Part shown: in pieces, positions 53,314 to 64,000 of the stretch
Position numbering within the stretch: position 1 is the stretch's first letter
Layout of the letters: each line of letters begins with the position of its first letter
The notes under the pieces: model-generated
What the model was told of the DNA's origin: nothing
The model's database searches: none
The model's input: only the letters and a program-made list of their open reading frames with translations
NCBI GenBank assembly: GCA_007570785.1
Contig: ML660777.1
Location: 10,248,243-10,312,242, forward strand
Reading direction: 5' to 3'
Length of the DNA: 64,000 nt
From: Antilocapra americana
Lineage: Eukaryota > Chordata > Mammalia > Artiodactyla > Antilocapridae
Translations under genes and position numbers: made by a program

Positions 53314-54750
53314 AAAGACAAAATGACTCAATAGCCTCTTCAATTCCCTCATTACAATGAATTTCTTTCTCTCCAGGAGCAATCAATGCCTTCCGAAGGG
53401 CCCCACCCAACGGAATTTCATGTACAAGTCATTCCATGACTGTTCCCACCCCACCCTAAATCTCAGGGCTAATTTCCTCATTCATTTTTGGACTTGTGAG
53501 ACTCTGGTCACCAGTGCTTCGTAGGGTTCTATCCTAGAGGATATTCAATATTTGAAGGCAACTGGGTCCATATTTGCTGAATATAGCATAAATCTGAAGT
53601 TGCTATAGGAAGGAAAGCTCAGCTAATGTGGGTCTGATTCACAGCTTTTAATATGATTAGTTCCACACCCTTCCCCACCCCAGCTGGCAGTACATCATCC
53701 TTTAGGGATTTCATGAGTTAAGAGAACATGCTAAACATAAAGGAATATGTCTGAGATTTTTCTAAGTGCGTTTGGTCAGATACAATATGTTTAAATATAG
53801 TTTCACATACAGTGTAATTTATATGTTTGCACAGTTTGTTAAACTGTGAGAATTTTATGATACTCTAATATATAGCAAAATTCTTTAAATAGTAGGCCTA
53901 ATTTTTCCAAAGTCTCATTAATTATATGACCCTTTGAGAAAATATGAACGACCTGAGAGTAGATAGAAAGTGTAAAACTTTGGGATAAATGTGATCAATA
54001 GAATGAGCCGCATTAGGTAACATAAGCATTCAGAAATAAAAGTACATATATTAGTATATATAACATAGATTAGTATATAGAGAAGATGCTTGGCAATTTA
54101 AGAACTTACAACTTCCTAGTTCAAATTGCCACTGAAGACTTTCTCTAGCTGTTCATCATTCATAGGCTAAATTCTGAGGATCTGCTCATCACTAGGCACT
54201 GTGGGGTTTAACATGCCGGAAGCACATGTACATATCTCCGGATTTTTTCTAGCGTTAGAGAGTGGGCACCTACAATAGCATTTTAAAGTGCAATTCAAGG
54301 AGCACCATGACATCAAGGGCATTTTTAGTTAGACAGTTCCATCGCCACATTTCAAATTCATCAAGGAACCTCTCCTCTGTATTTCACTGTGCTAAATTCT
54401 TAGTTATCACCAAGCCCTTGGCTTTACAGTTTTAAACTGTGCTACTTCTCCACATTATTTAAAATTAATCAGGGGTTTGGGGGCACTTAATGTCTTTAGC
54501 TAGGAGCTGGGGAAATACAGAGAGGAATGGAACCTGCCCTCAAGGAGTTGGTGTTTTAACTTGGATTACAAGACATGTGGACAGTCAATAATAACGGAAG
54601 TTCTTGTCAGGAAAACACCACAATTCACTATTCCTTACTCTTAAAGTGTCGTGAGAGCCAAAGTACTGAATGTATAAAAGTTTTAAAGATGATGAATACA
54701 GCGCAGAGATGAATGAATCCCAATTTACGTTTCTGTGTAGGTTACTGCCA
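53314..54750. other. Intergenic, no gene seen
   Basis: A/T-rich unassigned sequence; 54480-54600 ('gagctggggaaatacagagaggaatggaacctgccctcaaggag') is probably an L2 3' end in reverse orientation. Confidence 0.5.
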
Positions 54751-54930
54751 GCTTCCCAGGGGGCGCAGTGGTATAGAATCCGCCTGCCGATGCAGGAGAC
54801 TGGGGTTCCCTTTCTGGGTTGGGAAGAACCTCTGGAGGAGGAAATGGCAACCCTGGCTAGTATTCTAGCCGGAGCCTGGTGGGCTACAGTCCAGGGAACC
54901 GCAAAGAGCCGGACACGACTGAGCACAGCC
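54751..54930 (+). mobile_element. Bov-tA SINE
   Basis: Forward copy from 'gcttcccagggggcgcagtgg' to 'ccggacacgactgagcacag', with a 25-base deletion in the Bov-A body. Confidence 0.92.
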
Positions 54931-55143
54931 CAGTAGATTTTACGCACAGCCCGTTATGTCAGAAAAACCCGTTTTTTCCCCCTCCCTGATGTTTTATTAT
55001 AAAACATTTCAAACATACAGAAAAGTTGAAAATTGCACCGTGAACACCCATATACCTTTCACCTAAATTCTACAATTAGTGTTTGGCTATGTGTGTTATC
55101 ACATACCATTTTGATTCAACTTGCTGTGCACGTTGGACGGCAT

Positions 55144-55191
55144 CCTCTGTACCCTGGCGCCACCTAGAGACAGGCCGGCGCCAGGCAGAGG
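55144..55191. repeat. GC-rich inverted repeat
   Basis: CTGGCGCC (55154-55161) and GGCGCCAG (55177-55184) are perfect complements, and CCTCTG (55144-55149) and CAGAGG (55186-55191) extend the stem past a small asymmetric bulge. The loop holds part of the CTCF-like motif. Confidence 0.8.
55157..55171 (-). promoter_or_regulatory. Candidate CTCF site, reverse
   Basis: The minus strand reads CTCTAGGTGGCGC, 12 of 14 matches to the CTCF core CCASYAGRKGGCRS with a perfect AGGTGGCGC half. It points towards the forward motif at 11032. Motif evidence only. Confidence 0.45.
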
Positions 55192-55313
55192 ACACAAAAT
55201 AATCGGAGCAACCTCTGTTTTCAAATCTGTGGAATAGAGTTTTCTTTCTTGAGATAAAGTGGAACTCACCACAATCTATGACATGATAGTGTCATCATCT
55301 TTAACTTTATTAT

Positions 55314-55503
55314 GGGCTTCCCTGGTGGCTCATCTGGTAAAGAATCCACCTGCATTGTTGGAGACCTTGGTTTGATCCCTGGGTTGGAAAGATCCCTTGG
55401 AGAAGGGAAGGGCTACCCACTCCAGTATTCTGGCCTGGAGAATTCCATGGACTGTACAGTCCATGAGATCACAAAGAGTCAGACATGACTGAGTGATGAA
55501 TAC
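55314..55503 (+). mobile_element. Bov-tA SINE with 11-bp TSD
   Basis: AACTTTATTAT flanks it at 55303-55313 and 55504-55514. Near-consensus head; a short deletion in the Bov-A end. Confidence 0.94.
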
Positions 55504-55514
55504 AACTTTATTAT

Positions 55515-55945
55515 ATATTGTAAATATTAAACATGCTTTTCCAATATGATGAAAAAATCAGTATTTTAGCTTATTAAATATACTGATTAATAAAATTTAT
55601 AGTGTCAAACACATATGGTCCACCTATTGTCAAAGAACTGGGACATAGCAAATAAAATTGATGGTTTATTAAGTGTCATGGACTCTTTTTTTGATGACTA
55701 GAAGTCACCTCTGCATTGTTACTGTCTTGATAATCACTGAACATTAGAGTACAAGTCTACAAGATGTACTGAAGGCTCAGTTGGTAGTGATAATTTGAGA
55801 TTTAGCAAGAGAGGTCAGCTATTATAGAAAAGGAAGAGTGTCAATAAGGATGTTTGTAAGAGTTATTATTATATTAACTATAATTTTTACTATAAGGCTA
55901 AACTGAAGAAATGTTTAAAGTGAGAAAGATATCTGTGACTCCTCA
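55515..55945. other. Intergenic, no gene seen
   Basis: A/T-rich, nothing recognised. Confidence 0.5.
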
Positions 55946-56066
55946 CTGCTTCCCTGGCAGCTCACAGCTGGTAAAGAATCCAATTGCAGTGCAGCAGATC
56001 CTACTTTGATTCCTGGGTTGGGAAGATCCCCTGGAGAAGGGATAACCTGCCCACTCCAGTATTCTT
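55946..56066 (+). mobile_element. Truncated Bov-tA SINE
   Basis: Head and first half of the body, ending at 'ccactccagtattcttg', where a complete copy begins. Confidence 0.9.
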
Positions 56067-56270
56067 GGGCTTCCATGATGACTCAGCTGGTAAAGAATCT
56101 GCCTGCAATGTGGGAGATTTGGGTTCAATGCCTGGGTTGGGAAGATCCCCCTGGAGGAGAGCATGGCAACCCACTCCAGTATTCTTGCCTGGAGAATCCC
56201 ATGAACAGAGAAAGCTTGTGGTCTATAGTCCATGGGGTCACAAAGAGTTAGACATGACTGAGTGACTAAT
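56067..56270 (+). mobile_element. Bov-tA SINE, tandem with its neighbour
   Basis: Complete forward copy from 'gggcttccatgatgactcagctgg' to 'gacatgactgagtgactaat'. The direct tandem may come from insertion of one SINE into the other at 'attcttg'. Confidence 0.93.
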
Positions 56271-56339
56271 TTGAATATGTATCTAAATTTGATGATAAAT
56301 GCCCAGCCCCAGGGAAGATGGAAGGCAACATTTTTTTCC

Positions 56340-56860
56340 CCTTTAAAAAGAGAAATATTCTGTACAACTCAGCAATGGCACATCTTAGTATTTACTCAAA
56401 TGAGTTGCAAACTTATGTCCACACAAAGTTTATGATTGTCAAAAACTTAGAGGCAACCAAAGTGTCCTTCAATAAGTAAACTGTGGTAACATTACTCTTC
56501 AGTGCTAAAATGAGCTATCAAACCATGAAAAAACATGGAGTAACCTTAAATGTGTATCACTCAGTGTAAGAAGCCAATCTGAAGGGGCTACATGATGTAT
56601 GAATCCAACTGTATAATATCCTGTTAATAACAGAACTAAAGAAACAGTTAAAAAAAAGTCAGTAGTTACCAAGAGGTGGGGGGAGGGAGGGATGAATAGG
56701 TGGAGCACAGAGGATTTTTAGGGCAGGAAATTACTCTGATACCATAATGATGGATATTTGTTATTATACATTTGTCAAAACCCATCGAATGGGTCAAGTC
56801 CCAACAAAACCTCAGAGTCATTTTCATGTTACAGTTATGACTAGCTTATTTTTGAAACAA
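56340..56860 (+). mobile_element. Old L1 3' end
   Basis: 'caactcagcaatggcacatcttagtatttactcaaatgag', 'ggcaaccaaagtgtccttcaataagtaaactgtgg', 'accaagaggtggggggagggagggatgaatagg' and 'aaacccatcgaatg' follow the order of an old L1 3' end. Confidence 0.75.
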
Positions 56861-57289
56861 AAATTGGGAGACTTTATCTGACAAATATGGGAACCATGGG
56901 AGAAAATGTTTGAAGTCTGTTATATGAATCCTTGACTTGAACTAAAATGTAAGTTGGATTTTCCAGAAATGGCTACCTTAAAAGAAAAAAGAGAGAGAGA
57001 GCCCTTAGAATTTCTGGCATTAGCACCTGGTGCCTATGTAAATTTGGCTCTTCCTAGATTGGCAGCTTACCCACTGTGGTCATTTCTGGAGCTTGTAACA
57101 CTCTCAGCTACCAACTCTGTTTTGAAAGCTGCTTAAGGTTCAGTGTGCAAAGTCATTCTCAATGAATGTCTGTTTTTCTCCAGTCTTTTCATTGATTGGT
57201 TTCTTCTCTTGTTTTGGATACTCAATTCTTGGAAATCAATTTGCAACTAAGAAGACACTTGGGCACAGGAATTAGACTGTGTTTGAATA
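56861..57289. other. Intergenic, no gene seen
   Basis: Nothing recognised. Confidence 0.5.
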
Positions 57290-57805
57290 CCCGTTCATTT
57301 ATTCATTCCTGTAGTAAAAACTTCCTGAGCACCTGCCATGGACTCTGCACAGTTCTAGGTGCTGGGGACTAGACAATGAATAAAGCAGGGAAACTCCCTC
57401 CTCTTCTGGGTCTGACACTGTGGTGGAGAAGAGTGACCGCTGCAAATAATCAAGTCTATAGTATGTCTGATGGCGGTTAGAACAATGCAGAAAAATGAAG
57501 CAGGGAGAAGTGAATCAGATGTCGGGGTGTCAGAGGTACACCTCACAGATCTTAAGAAGTGAAGGAACTGCCATGTTTGTATTGAGGAAGGAGACTCAGG
57601 AGGAGTAAGTGGCCAGAACAACCACGGAGGCAGGGATGTGCCTGGTGTGGGCTGCAGCTGAGTGAGCAAGAGGAGATGAGGTCAGAGAGTAAAGTGGGGG
57701 CAGGTCACACAGGGTCTGTAGGCCACCCAAAGCCTTTGGCTTTTACTCAGAACACTATGGGAGCCACTGCAAGTTTAAGCACAGATGTGACATGTTGGGA
57801 CACAC
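57290..57805 (-). mobile_element. L2 LINE
   Basis: A long LINE-2 segment in reverse orientation: 'cctgagcacctgccatggactctgcacagttctaggtgctgggga', 'aggagatgaggtcagagagtaaagtgggggcaggtcacacagggtctgtaggccac', 'gcctttggcttttactcagaacactatgggagcc'. Confidence 0.75.
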
Positions 57806-58082
57806 TTTTTTCAATACCAAAGAAAATCATTTTAATGTTTAGTAGCTTTCTTCTTGGGCTTTTATTATTCTCCACTTCTTACATGTGTAATTGGATTACA
57901 CAAAATATTTTTGTATTTTGTTCTTGTTTATAATAAGCATTTGCTATTGCAAACATTTTGATGGTTGCACAATTTTCCATCATGTGGATTAAATCATAGT
58001 TTATTTGACTTTCTGAACTGACAAAACAACAAAACCAGAATCTGCAGAAGGAAGTAAAATGACCATCTAGATTATGCGAAAA

Positions 58083-58201
58083 AGTGAAAGTGTTAGTCAT
58101 TCAGTTGTGTCCAACTCTTTATGACCCCATGGAATGTAGTCTGCCAGGATCCTCGGTCCATGAAATTCTCCTGGCAAGAATACTGCAGTGGGTTGCCATG
58201 T
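58083..58201 (-). mobile_element. Bov-A SINE unit
   Basis: 'agtgaaagtgttagtcattcagttgtgtccaactc' to 'gggttgccatgtgc'. With the next entry it forms a Bov-A2-like dimer. Confidence 0.88.
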
Positions 58202-58214
58202 GCTGTATACAAAT

Positions 58215-58350
58215 ATTGCTGTTGTTTAGTCACTAAGTCGTGTCTGACTCTCTTGCAACCTCATGGACTGCAGCTCTCAGACTCCTCTGTCCATGGCATA
58301 GCCCAGGCAAGAATACTGGAGTGGGTGGCCATTTTCTTCTCCAGGGACTT
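58215..58350 (-). mobile_element. Bov-A SINE unit
   Basis: 'gctgttgtttagtcactaagtcgtgtctgac' to 'cattttcttctccaggga'. Lacks the tRNA-like head, so Bov-A2 dimer is the simplest reading of the pair. Confidence 0.88.
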
Positions 58351-59179
58351 ATGTTTTTAAAGGATCATTGGCTGCTGTGTTGGGAAATGATGGCGGTGGG
58401 GGAGGACAGGAATCAGGACATACTAGGACCTGATGAAGTTGTCTTTGATTCATTACTCGAAACACTGATTCTAAACTCAAACCTCCAAGGCCACGTGCTT
58501 CTCACAACTGTCCTGTTCTGGAAACGAGGTGCTTCCACAGATTGGCGCCTACCCGCCTTTCCTCACCTCACAGGCGTGCCCTACTGGCTGTAATCAGAAC
58601 TGAAGGGCTCTGGCTCACAGATTTCAGAGCCCAGATTCCCAGCACTGTCCCCTAATGTGAGGAGGAGAAAGAGGGAAGTGAGAGTAAAGAGAACATCACC
58701 GGCTGGGATTCCTTATTTGAGAGGCATGAACAGATAACCATATTCACAGGGCTTTCCTGGAGAATTCCCTGTTTGAATCTGGTTTGGCTGTACTAGTTGA
58801 CTTCCCCTATCACAGAAGGGTATCAGGGAGAGCAGAGTCACAGAGTAACCCTCAGAGATGTGAACAGATGGGTCGTGTAGACTGTGACATGCCTGGTCCT
58901 GACCAAGAAGATAAGAGTACCTGGAGAAAGACCTGGGAGAGGTGATGTGGGGAGAACCGGTGCATGCTTAACCAGGAATAAGGAGCCTCACTGCCCTGCT
59001 TTGTGGTGTATGTGAGAGAGAAATGAGTTTAAAGTCCTGTCTGGGATTTCCTGAAGCTTGGAGGAAGCTGGGTGGTGTCTGCTGGGCAGCCCCTCTGTTG
59101 CCCATATTGCTAAGTGGAAAAGTCGGTGATGGTCACTGTCTATAATACTAAATGACATTTCTCAGCAACATCATTTCTG
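58351..59179. other. Intergenic, no gene seen
   Basis: Nothing recognised; the 117-codon frame at 58240-58593 starts in the SINE. Confidence 0.5.
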
Positions 59180-59934
59180 CTTTATGGCAGAAAGCAAAGA
59201 GGAACTAAAGAGCCTCTTGATGAAGGGAAAGAGGGAAAAAGCTGGCATAAAACATAACATTCAGAAAATGAAGATCGTGGCATCCTGTCCCATCACTTTA
59301 TGGCAAATAGATGGGGAAACAGTGACAGGCTTTATTTTCTTGGGCTCCAAAATCACTGTAGATGGTGACTGCAGCCACAAAATTTAAAAAAGCTTGCTCC
59401 TTGGAATAAAAGCTGTGACCAACCTAGGCAGCATATTACAAAGCAGAGACATTACTTTCCCAACAAAGGTCCGTCTAGTCAAAGCTATGGTTTTTCCAGT
59501 AGTCATGTATGGATGTGAGAGTTGGACCATTAAGCAGGCTGCATGCCAAAATATTAATGCTTTTGAGCTGTGGTGTTGAAGAAGATTCTTGAAAGTCCTT
59601 TGGACTGCAAGGAGATCAAACCAGTCAGTCCTAGAGGAAATCAGGCCTGAATGTTCATTGGAAGGATTGATGCTGAAGCTGAAGCTCCAATACTTCGGCC
59701 ACCTGATGTGAAGAACTGACTCAATGGAAAAGACCTTGATGCTGGGAAGGATTGAAGGCAGGAGGAGAAGGAGACAACAGAGGTACAAGATGGTTGGATG
59801 GCATCACTGACTTAATGGACATGAGTTTGAGTAAGCTCTGGGAAATGGTGAAGGACAGGGAAGCCTGGCATGCTGCAGTCCACAGGGTTGAAAAGAGTCA
59901 GACACCACCTAGCCACCGAACAACAGCAACATTG
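59180..59934 (+). mobile_element. BovB LINE, longest copy in the window
   Basis: About 755 bases from just after the YADD box (MAESKEELKSLLMKG) to the terminus ('gacaccacctagccaccgaacaacagc'). Two open blocks, 59184-59387 and 59394-59579, show ITLWQIDGETV and VVMYGCESWTIKQA but are separated by a stop at the CSHKI segment and by frame changes. Non-functional. Confidence 0.93.
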
Positions 59935-60354
59935 TATCTTATAGAGAGCTTTCCCAGAGCAGCCTTCATAAATGCTTAGGGAGAAAAATTGAAGACTCTG
60001 TTGTAAAAGTGTCACCTTTTGAATAGTGAACTCTGAGTTTGTCCACAGCACAGTGCCTTCTAGCATAAAAATAGATTATAGTCAATTAAATGTCTTGCAA
60101 CTATATTCTTACAGATTGAATTTGCCATATGTATTTATACAACTATTCAAGAAAACAGAGTGATGAACTTCTAATCACTGTCTCTATAGGTAAACCAACA
60201 GATGGCTTACAGAATTGAATTATTCCAGATAGCTGAATGTATATAGAGTCCAGATTTAAATGCCCACAGTAAAACCAGCTTCTTACCCTGGCTCTCATCT
60301 TATCTAACTGTACATTCTTAGACATTTATGTTTGAGTTGACCTAATATTTGTGT
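59935..60354. other. Intergenic, no gene seen
   Basis: Nothing recognised. Confidence 0.5.
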
Positions 60355-60590
60355 TTACCATGAGTCAGGCACTGTTTTAAGTTCTTTATATGTGTTCACT
60401 TGCGTAAACCTCACATGCTGCTGCTGCTGCTGCTAAGTCACTTCAGTCCTGTCCGACTCTGTGTGACCCCATAGACGGCAGCCCACCAGGCTCCTCTGTC
60501 CCTGAGATTGGATGCTATTATTATTCCCATTTTCAGATGAGGAAGCCAAAGCACAGGAAGATGAAGTGACTAGTTCAGAGACATATGTAT
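60355..60590 (-). mobile_element. MIR split by a Bov-A2 fragment
   Basis: Left part 'accatgagtcaggcactgttttaagttctttatatgtgttcact' and right part 'attattattcccattttcagatgaggaagccaaagcacagg' together form a reverse MIR. Confidence 0.82.
60417..60509 (-). mobile_element. Bov-A2 fragment with CTG repeat
   Basis: Starts with five CTG units and 'ctaagtcacttcagtcctgtccgactctgtgtgaccccatagacggcagcccacc', the Bov-A2 terminus, and stops after 93 bases inside a MIR. Confidence 0.92.
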
Positions 60591-60594
60591 GTTG

Positions 60595-61110
60595 GGCATC
60601 CCTGAGACCTCCCCCAGGTTGAGTGATTTGCTAGGACGACTTACAGGACGCGGCATGCAGTCATGCTCATGGTTGTGATCCATTGCAGTGAAAAGATACC
60701 AAGCAAAATAAGCAAAGGAAAAAGGCACAGAGGACAAAGTTGAGGGGAAAGCAGACCCAAGCTTCCAAGAGTCCCCTCCTGGCACAGTCACCCAGGATGC
60801 ACTTAATGTCCCCAACAATGAGTGGTGACAACACATTTGAAGTGACTCCCAGGGAAGCTCATTAGTGACCTTGGAGGCTGGTTGTGCAGACGATCTCTGC
60901 CCAGCATGTGTACAAATTCCAGGCTCCCAGAAGGAAAGCAGATATTCAGCGTGAATTGTATTGCTTGCCCAATTCAGGCAAGGGAGGCACTCATCAATTT
61001 GGGAAATGGAGTGAACAGTCTCAAAATCAAAGTTGCCGGATACCAAGGATCAACCTCACAAAGAAGCCTTTTCAATACCAGCAGTCACACTTAATATGTC
61101 AACACTTTTC
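60595..61110. mobile_element. ERVL-type LTR, probable
   Basis: Phrases such as 'gatttgctaggacgacttacagga', 'gagtcccctcctggcacagtcacccaggatgcacttaat', 'cagggaagctcattagtgacc' and 'attccaggctcccagaaggaaagcag' recall an old ERVL-class LTR. The 158-codon minus ORF (60570-61046) lies in it and has no domain, so it is treated as a chance frame. No viral gene is visible. Confidence 0.55.
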
Positions 61111-61214
61111 TGCTCATGCATCTGCTAAGGGGAAGGGCTAGGCTTCCATCACAAATAGATTCTGGAGGCCAACTGCTGAAGAACTGTCCATGGGTTATCA
61201 GAGATGTCCAGCAG

Positions 61215-62340
61215 ATAGATTCAGGGTCCTGAAATTCAGGGGAGAATCTGGTTAGAGGTGTCGGCATGGGAGTTGCTGGCCTGGAGTCATGTTGAAAGCT
61301 GAGGAAGTGAATGTAGTCTGAGCTTAAAAAAGGTCAGAGGACTCTACCCTGAGGCACTCCCCACATCCAGAGTTCATGTGAGGATGAAGTTCAGTGGACA
61401 ATAAGAAGAGGCCCGTGCATTCAGAGGAAAACCAAGAGGAAGTCATGACCGACCAGCCAGATGAAGTTAGTGTTTCAAGAAGGCAGAGAGGAACAACAGA
61501 TACTGCTAATAGATGAGACAAAAAAGACTATGCAGTGGTCCTGGGGTTTGACCAGGACCGGTTGCTGTCTTTGCCCAGAACTCTTGCGGTGGGAGAGTCA
61601 GGCAGAAGTCTGACTGGAGTGGGTTCTAGAGAGCATGGGAAAAATGGAAGTGGAGATCACAAAGGATTGAAAACTCTTTAAGGCATTTTGCTATGAAAGA
61701 AAAGGGACAAGTGGGACAATAACTAGAGGGGAAAGTAGATTTAAAAAGATGTGTGTAACATGGAAGCTATTATAGCATGTTGGAAGGCTGTTGGGACTGG
61801 TCTAAGAGAGGAGGGGGAAAGAGTGGGGCATGAGATCAAGTGGGCCATGGTGTCCTTGAGTAGGTGAGAGGGATGGGACATAATGTGCAAAATTGCTCTT
61901 ATTGACCTACTGACCATGGGCTGCTCCTCCAGGGTTACAGAAGGGAAGGCAAATGGTCTGAGCACCAAAGCAAGTGAGGTGGGTGGGTGAATGTGGGGAC
62001 GACAGGGTGTGGAATTTCTCTTTTGGTTGCTTCAACTTTCACCATAAAATGGAAGCAAATGTTTAGCAGAGTCAGGAAGAGGGAGAATGTGATGGAAATT
62101 TGAAGAGGGGAGAAGGTGCGTGACTATCATCTACAAGGTCACGGGAGTGAGCTGACTTGGGAAATATGGTAGAACTGTTTGGGCTAGTATGGGCCTGGCA
62201 GAATCTCAGATATCTGCTGCCATGGTGGGTTTTTTTTTTTTTTTTTCCCCAGCCCTGGGCAGGGGTAGGGCTGCAGGCACAGAGTGATAGAGGGTGGGGT
62301 TAACCAGGATGGGGTTTGGCCAGGCAAGTGTAAGGAAGAA
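61215..62340 (-). mobile_element. L2 LINE, long reverse fragment
   Basis: More than 1 kb of LINE-2 in reverse orientation: 'ctgaggcactccccacatccagag', 'cagaggaaaaccaagaggaagtcatgac', 'gttagtgtttcaagaaggcagagagg', 'gactggagtgggttctagagagcatggg', 'gtgtccttgagtaggtgagaggga', and 'gggtggggttaaccaggatggggtttggccagg'. A T-run of about 20 is inserted at 62228-62248. Confidence 0.65.
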
Positions 62341-63064
62341 CATGGAGGGTGGGAGCAGGGGAGTTTATCTACAGAAGGCAGGGTACAGTGTTGTGGGGCT
62401 CAATTCTCATTCCTTCCTGCCGGTGGGATGGGAGGGCCTCAAAAGTCATTTCCCTTTCAGGTACAGTGTATTGTGCAATAGACTCACCAAGAGTACAAGG
62501 CTTATCTGTGATTTAAAGTCTATTGCTTTTGCGGTCTCTGACTTACCTTTGTACCAACGGCCCAGGCTGGTAACCACTAATCCACAGAGAACCAGTGACA
62601 GGAAGCAGCACCTTGCTCTGGTGTCTGTTCCTGTGGCCTTGAATCAAGCACCCTCTCCAAGGTGCTCTCCAAGTCTGACCCTCACCCTTTACAATCAGTA
62701 CACACCATTCACCAAGCAGGCGGGGCAGCTGCCAGCCCTCCCCTGATGGGAAATGGGTTTTGACAGGTTGACAAGCTGTTGTTCCCACCCAGGTGGGAAG
62801 CCTGGTTCCTTCCTCTCCAGCCCCGCACCTGTCAGAGGACTTTGTCCGATTCTCTACTTCTTACTCGGCTTATAGCCTCTTGTCAAGCACACATCTCTGG
62901 GGCCCCTCGGTTTGTTCTTTCTTGATTGCAGCCTGCAGTGACTCAGCCTGCTTTCCCAACCCTCCCTGTCCCCTGAGGGCCAGGCCAGTCCTCCCCTCTC
63001 CTGGGTCCCTCCCTTCCTAGTCATCTCTGAAGAAAACGCCCCAGGTCCTTTTGATTTTAAAAGA
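62341..63064. other. Intergenic, no gene seen
   Basis: GC-richer sequence without CpG enrichment. The 150-codon + frame (62294-62746) begins in the L2 and shows no domain; not called. Confidence 0.5.
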
Positions 63065-63322
63065 CTTACTGAAGCTCCAATACTTTGGCCATCTGATGCA
63101 AACTGCTGATTCACTGGAAAAGACCCTGATATTGGGAAAGATTGAAGGCAGAAGGGGAAGGGGGTAACAGAGGATGAGATGGTTGGATGACATCACCGAT
63201 TCAATGGACATGAACTTGGGCAAACTCCGGGAGATGGTGAGGGACAGGGAAGCCTGGCATGCTGCAGTCCATGGGGTTGCAAAGAGTTGGACATGACTTG
63301 GCGACTGAACAACAACAAAACT
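63065..63322 (+). mobile_element. BovB LINE 3' end
   Basis: From 'actgaagctccaatactttggccatctgatg' to 'tggcgactgaacaacaacaaaac'. 5'-truncated at the same ORF position as the copy at 28206. Confidence 0.92.
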
Positions 63323-63399
63323 GCATATCACAAATGTATAAGACTACAAATAGATAACGGATAACTAAAATTGGCATAATACAGAATTTGTACAATCCC

Positions 63400-64000
63400 A
63401 ACCCAGTTGGCGTAACTATGGTTCAACTTCTGGATGGGCAACACAACTACCCCACTCACCACACTTCTGACATAAAATGTGTGTCAGGTCTTCCCATACT
63501 GAGCAATTTCTGTGACACCAGCTGGGTGTCCTACAATTTAGCTCAGTTCTGTACTGTCTACCTAGAGGTAGCAGCGACTGATGCTACAGGTGAAGGGCTC
63601 AGTCCCAACAGACTGCCCCCTCTCCCACATCAGCAGCCAAATGCAAGTGAAGGTCCTCGGGTTTCCTACAGCTTCTGTTGGGCACGGCTACATACCTTAT
63701 CTTCTCCCCCTGGGACTTGATCATTTACTAGAACAGCTCACAGAACTCAGGGAAACACTTTCATTTACTAGTCTGTTAAAGGGTACAGATGAGCAGCCTG
63801 CTGAAGAGCGACATAGGGTAAGTTCTGGAAGGGTCCTAGATTCAGGAACTTCTGTCCCCGTGAAGTTGGGGTGCATCACCAGCTGGTACAGGGATGTGTT
63901 CACGACCGGGGAAGTTCTCTGAACCCCTTACTTTGGGGTTTTTCTGGAGGCTTCATCATGTAGGCATGATGGCTCCTTCACTCCACTTCCAGGCCCTCTC
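63400..64000. mobile_element. ERVL-type LTR, cut by the window end, probable
   Basis: 'gatcatttactagaacagctcacagaactcagggaaacac', 'tctgttaaagggtacagatgagcagcctgctgaagagc', 'ggaacttctgtccccgtgaagttggggtgcatcacc' and 'ggtttttctggaggcttcatcatgtaggcatgatgg' recall a MER21/ERVL-type LTR. Orientation and exact name are uncertain; it continues beyond the window. No viral reading frame is seen. Confidence 0.55.

Larger units (their letters stand above)
54931..55302. other. Intergenic with GC-rich hairpin
   Basis: 54985-55110 resembles an old interspersed repeat that I cannot name. 55144-55191 is a GC-rich hairpin with a CTCF-like motif (separate entry). Confidence 0.5.

Noticed and set aside
60570..61046. 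158-codon minus-strand ORF
   Set aside because: Lies within a probable ERVL-type LTR; composition is not protein-like and no retroviral domain is visible.
62294..62746. 150-codon plus-strand ORF
   Set aside because: Starts within a reverse L2 fragment and shows no domain.

Overview
The window is mammalian nuclear DNA from a ruminant, most likely a bovid such as cattle, sheep or goat. The lineage call rests on dense Bov-tA/Bov-A SINEs, RTE-type BovB LINEs, CHR-type SINEs and young L1 copies of the ruminant type; the exact species cannot be read from it. The layout is that of a gene end followed by a long non-coding interval. There is no bacterial, viral or CRISPR-like system here.

Gene part (1 to about 5.76 kb, + strand). 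The only protein-coding gene I can support is PERP, the p53 effector and desmosomal tetraspan of the PMP22/claudin superfamily. The window holds the end of intron 1, coding exon 2 (1883-2023), intron 2, the last coding exon (4176-4402, stop TAA) and a 3' UTR of about 1.35 kb with an AATAAA at 5732. Exon 1 (start codon, first membrane span, most of the first extracellular loop) lies upstream of the window. The 3' UTR carries a short mariner-type inverted-repeat element.

Intergenic part (5.76-64 kb). I found no further gene. From general knowledge of the human locus, the 3' side of PERP faces TNFAIP3 across a large non-coding interval, which fits. The space is filled with layered repeats: ancient MIR and L2 fragments, MER5A and MER20 hAT elements, MLT/ERVL-type solo LTRs (39.0-40.4, 60.6-61.1, 63.4-64.0 kb), older L1 3' ends (0.2, 12.8, 19.3-23.5, 37.1, 56.3 kb), and younger Bov-tA, BovB and L1 insertions. 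Many young insertions still have readable target-site duplications, which fixes their ends to the base.

Points worth a second look are: two CTCF-like motifs in convergent orientation at 11.03 and 55.16 kb, both inside GC-rich hairpin-forming sequence; an orphan CpG cluster with two inverted CCAAT boxes at 35.66 kb in front of a 164-codon ORF; a 51-codon open extension of PERP exon 2 into intron 2; two young G-rich L1 3' ends in opposite orientation; an L1 with inverted 5' part; and inverted SINE/LINE clusters able to fold back. All regulatory claims are motif-level only.
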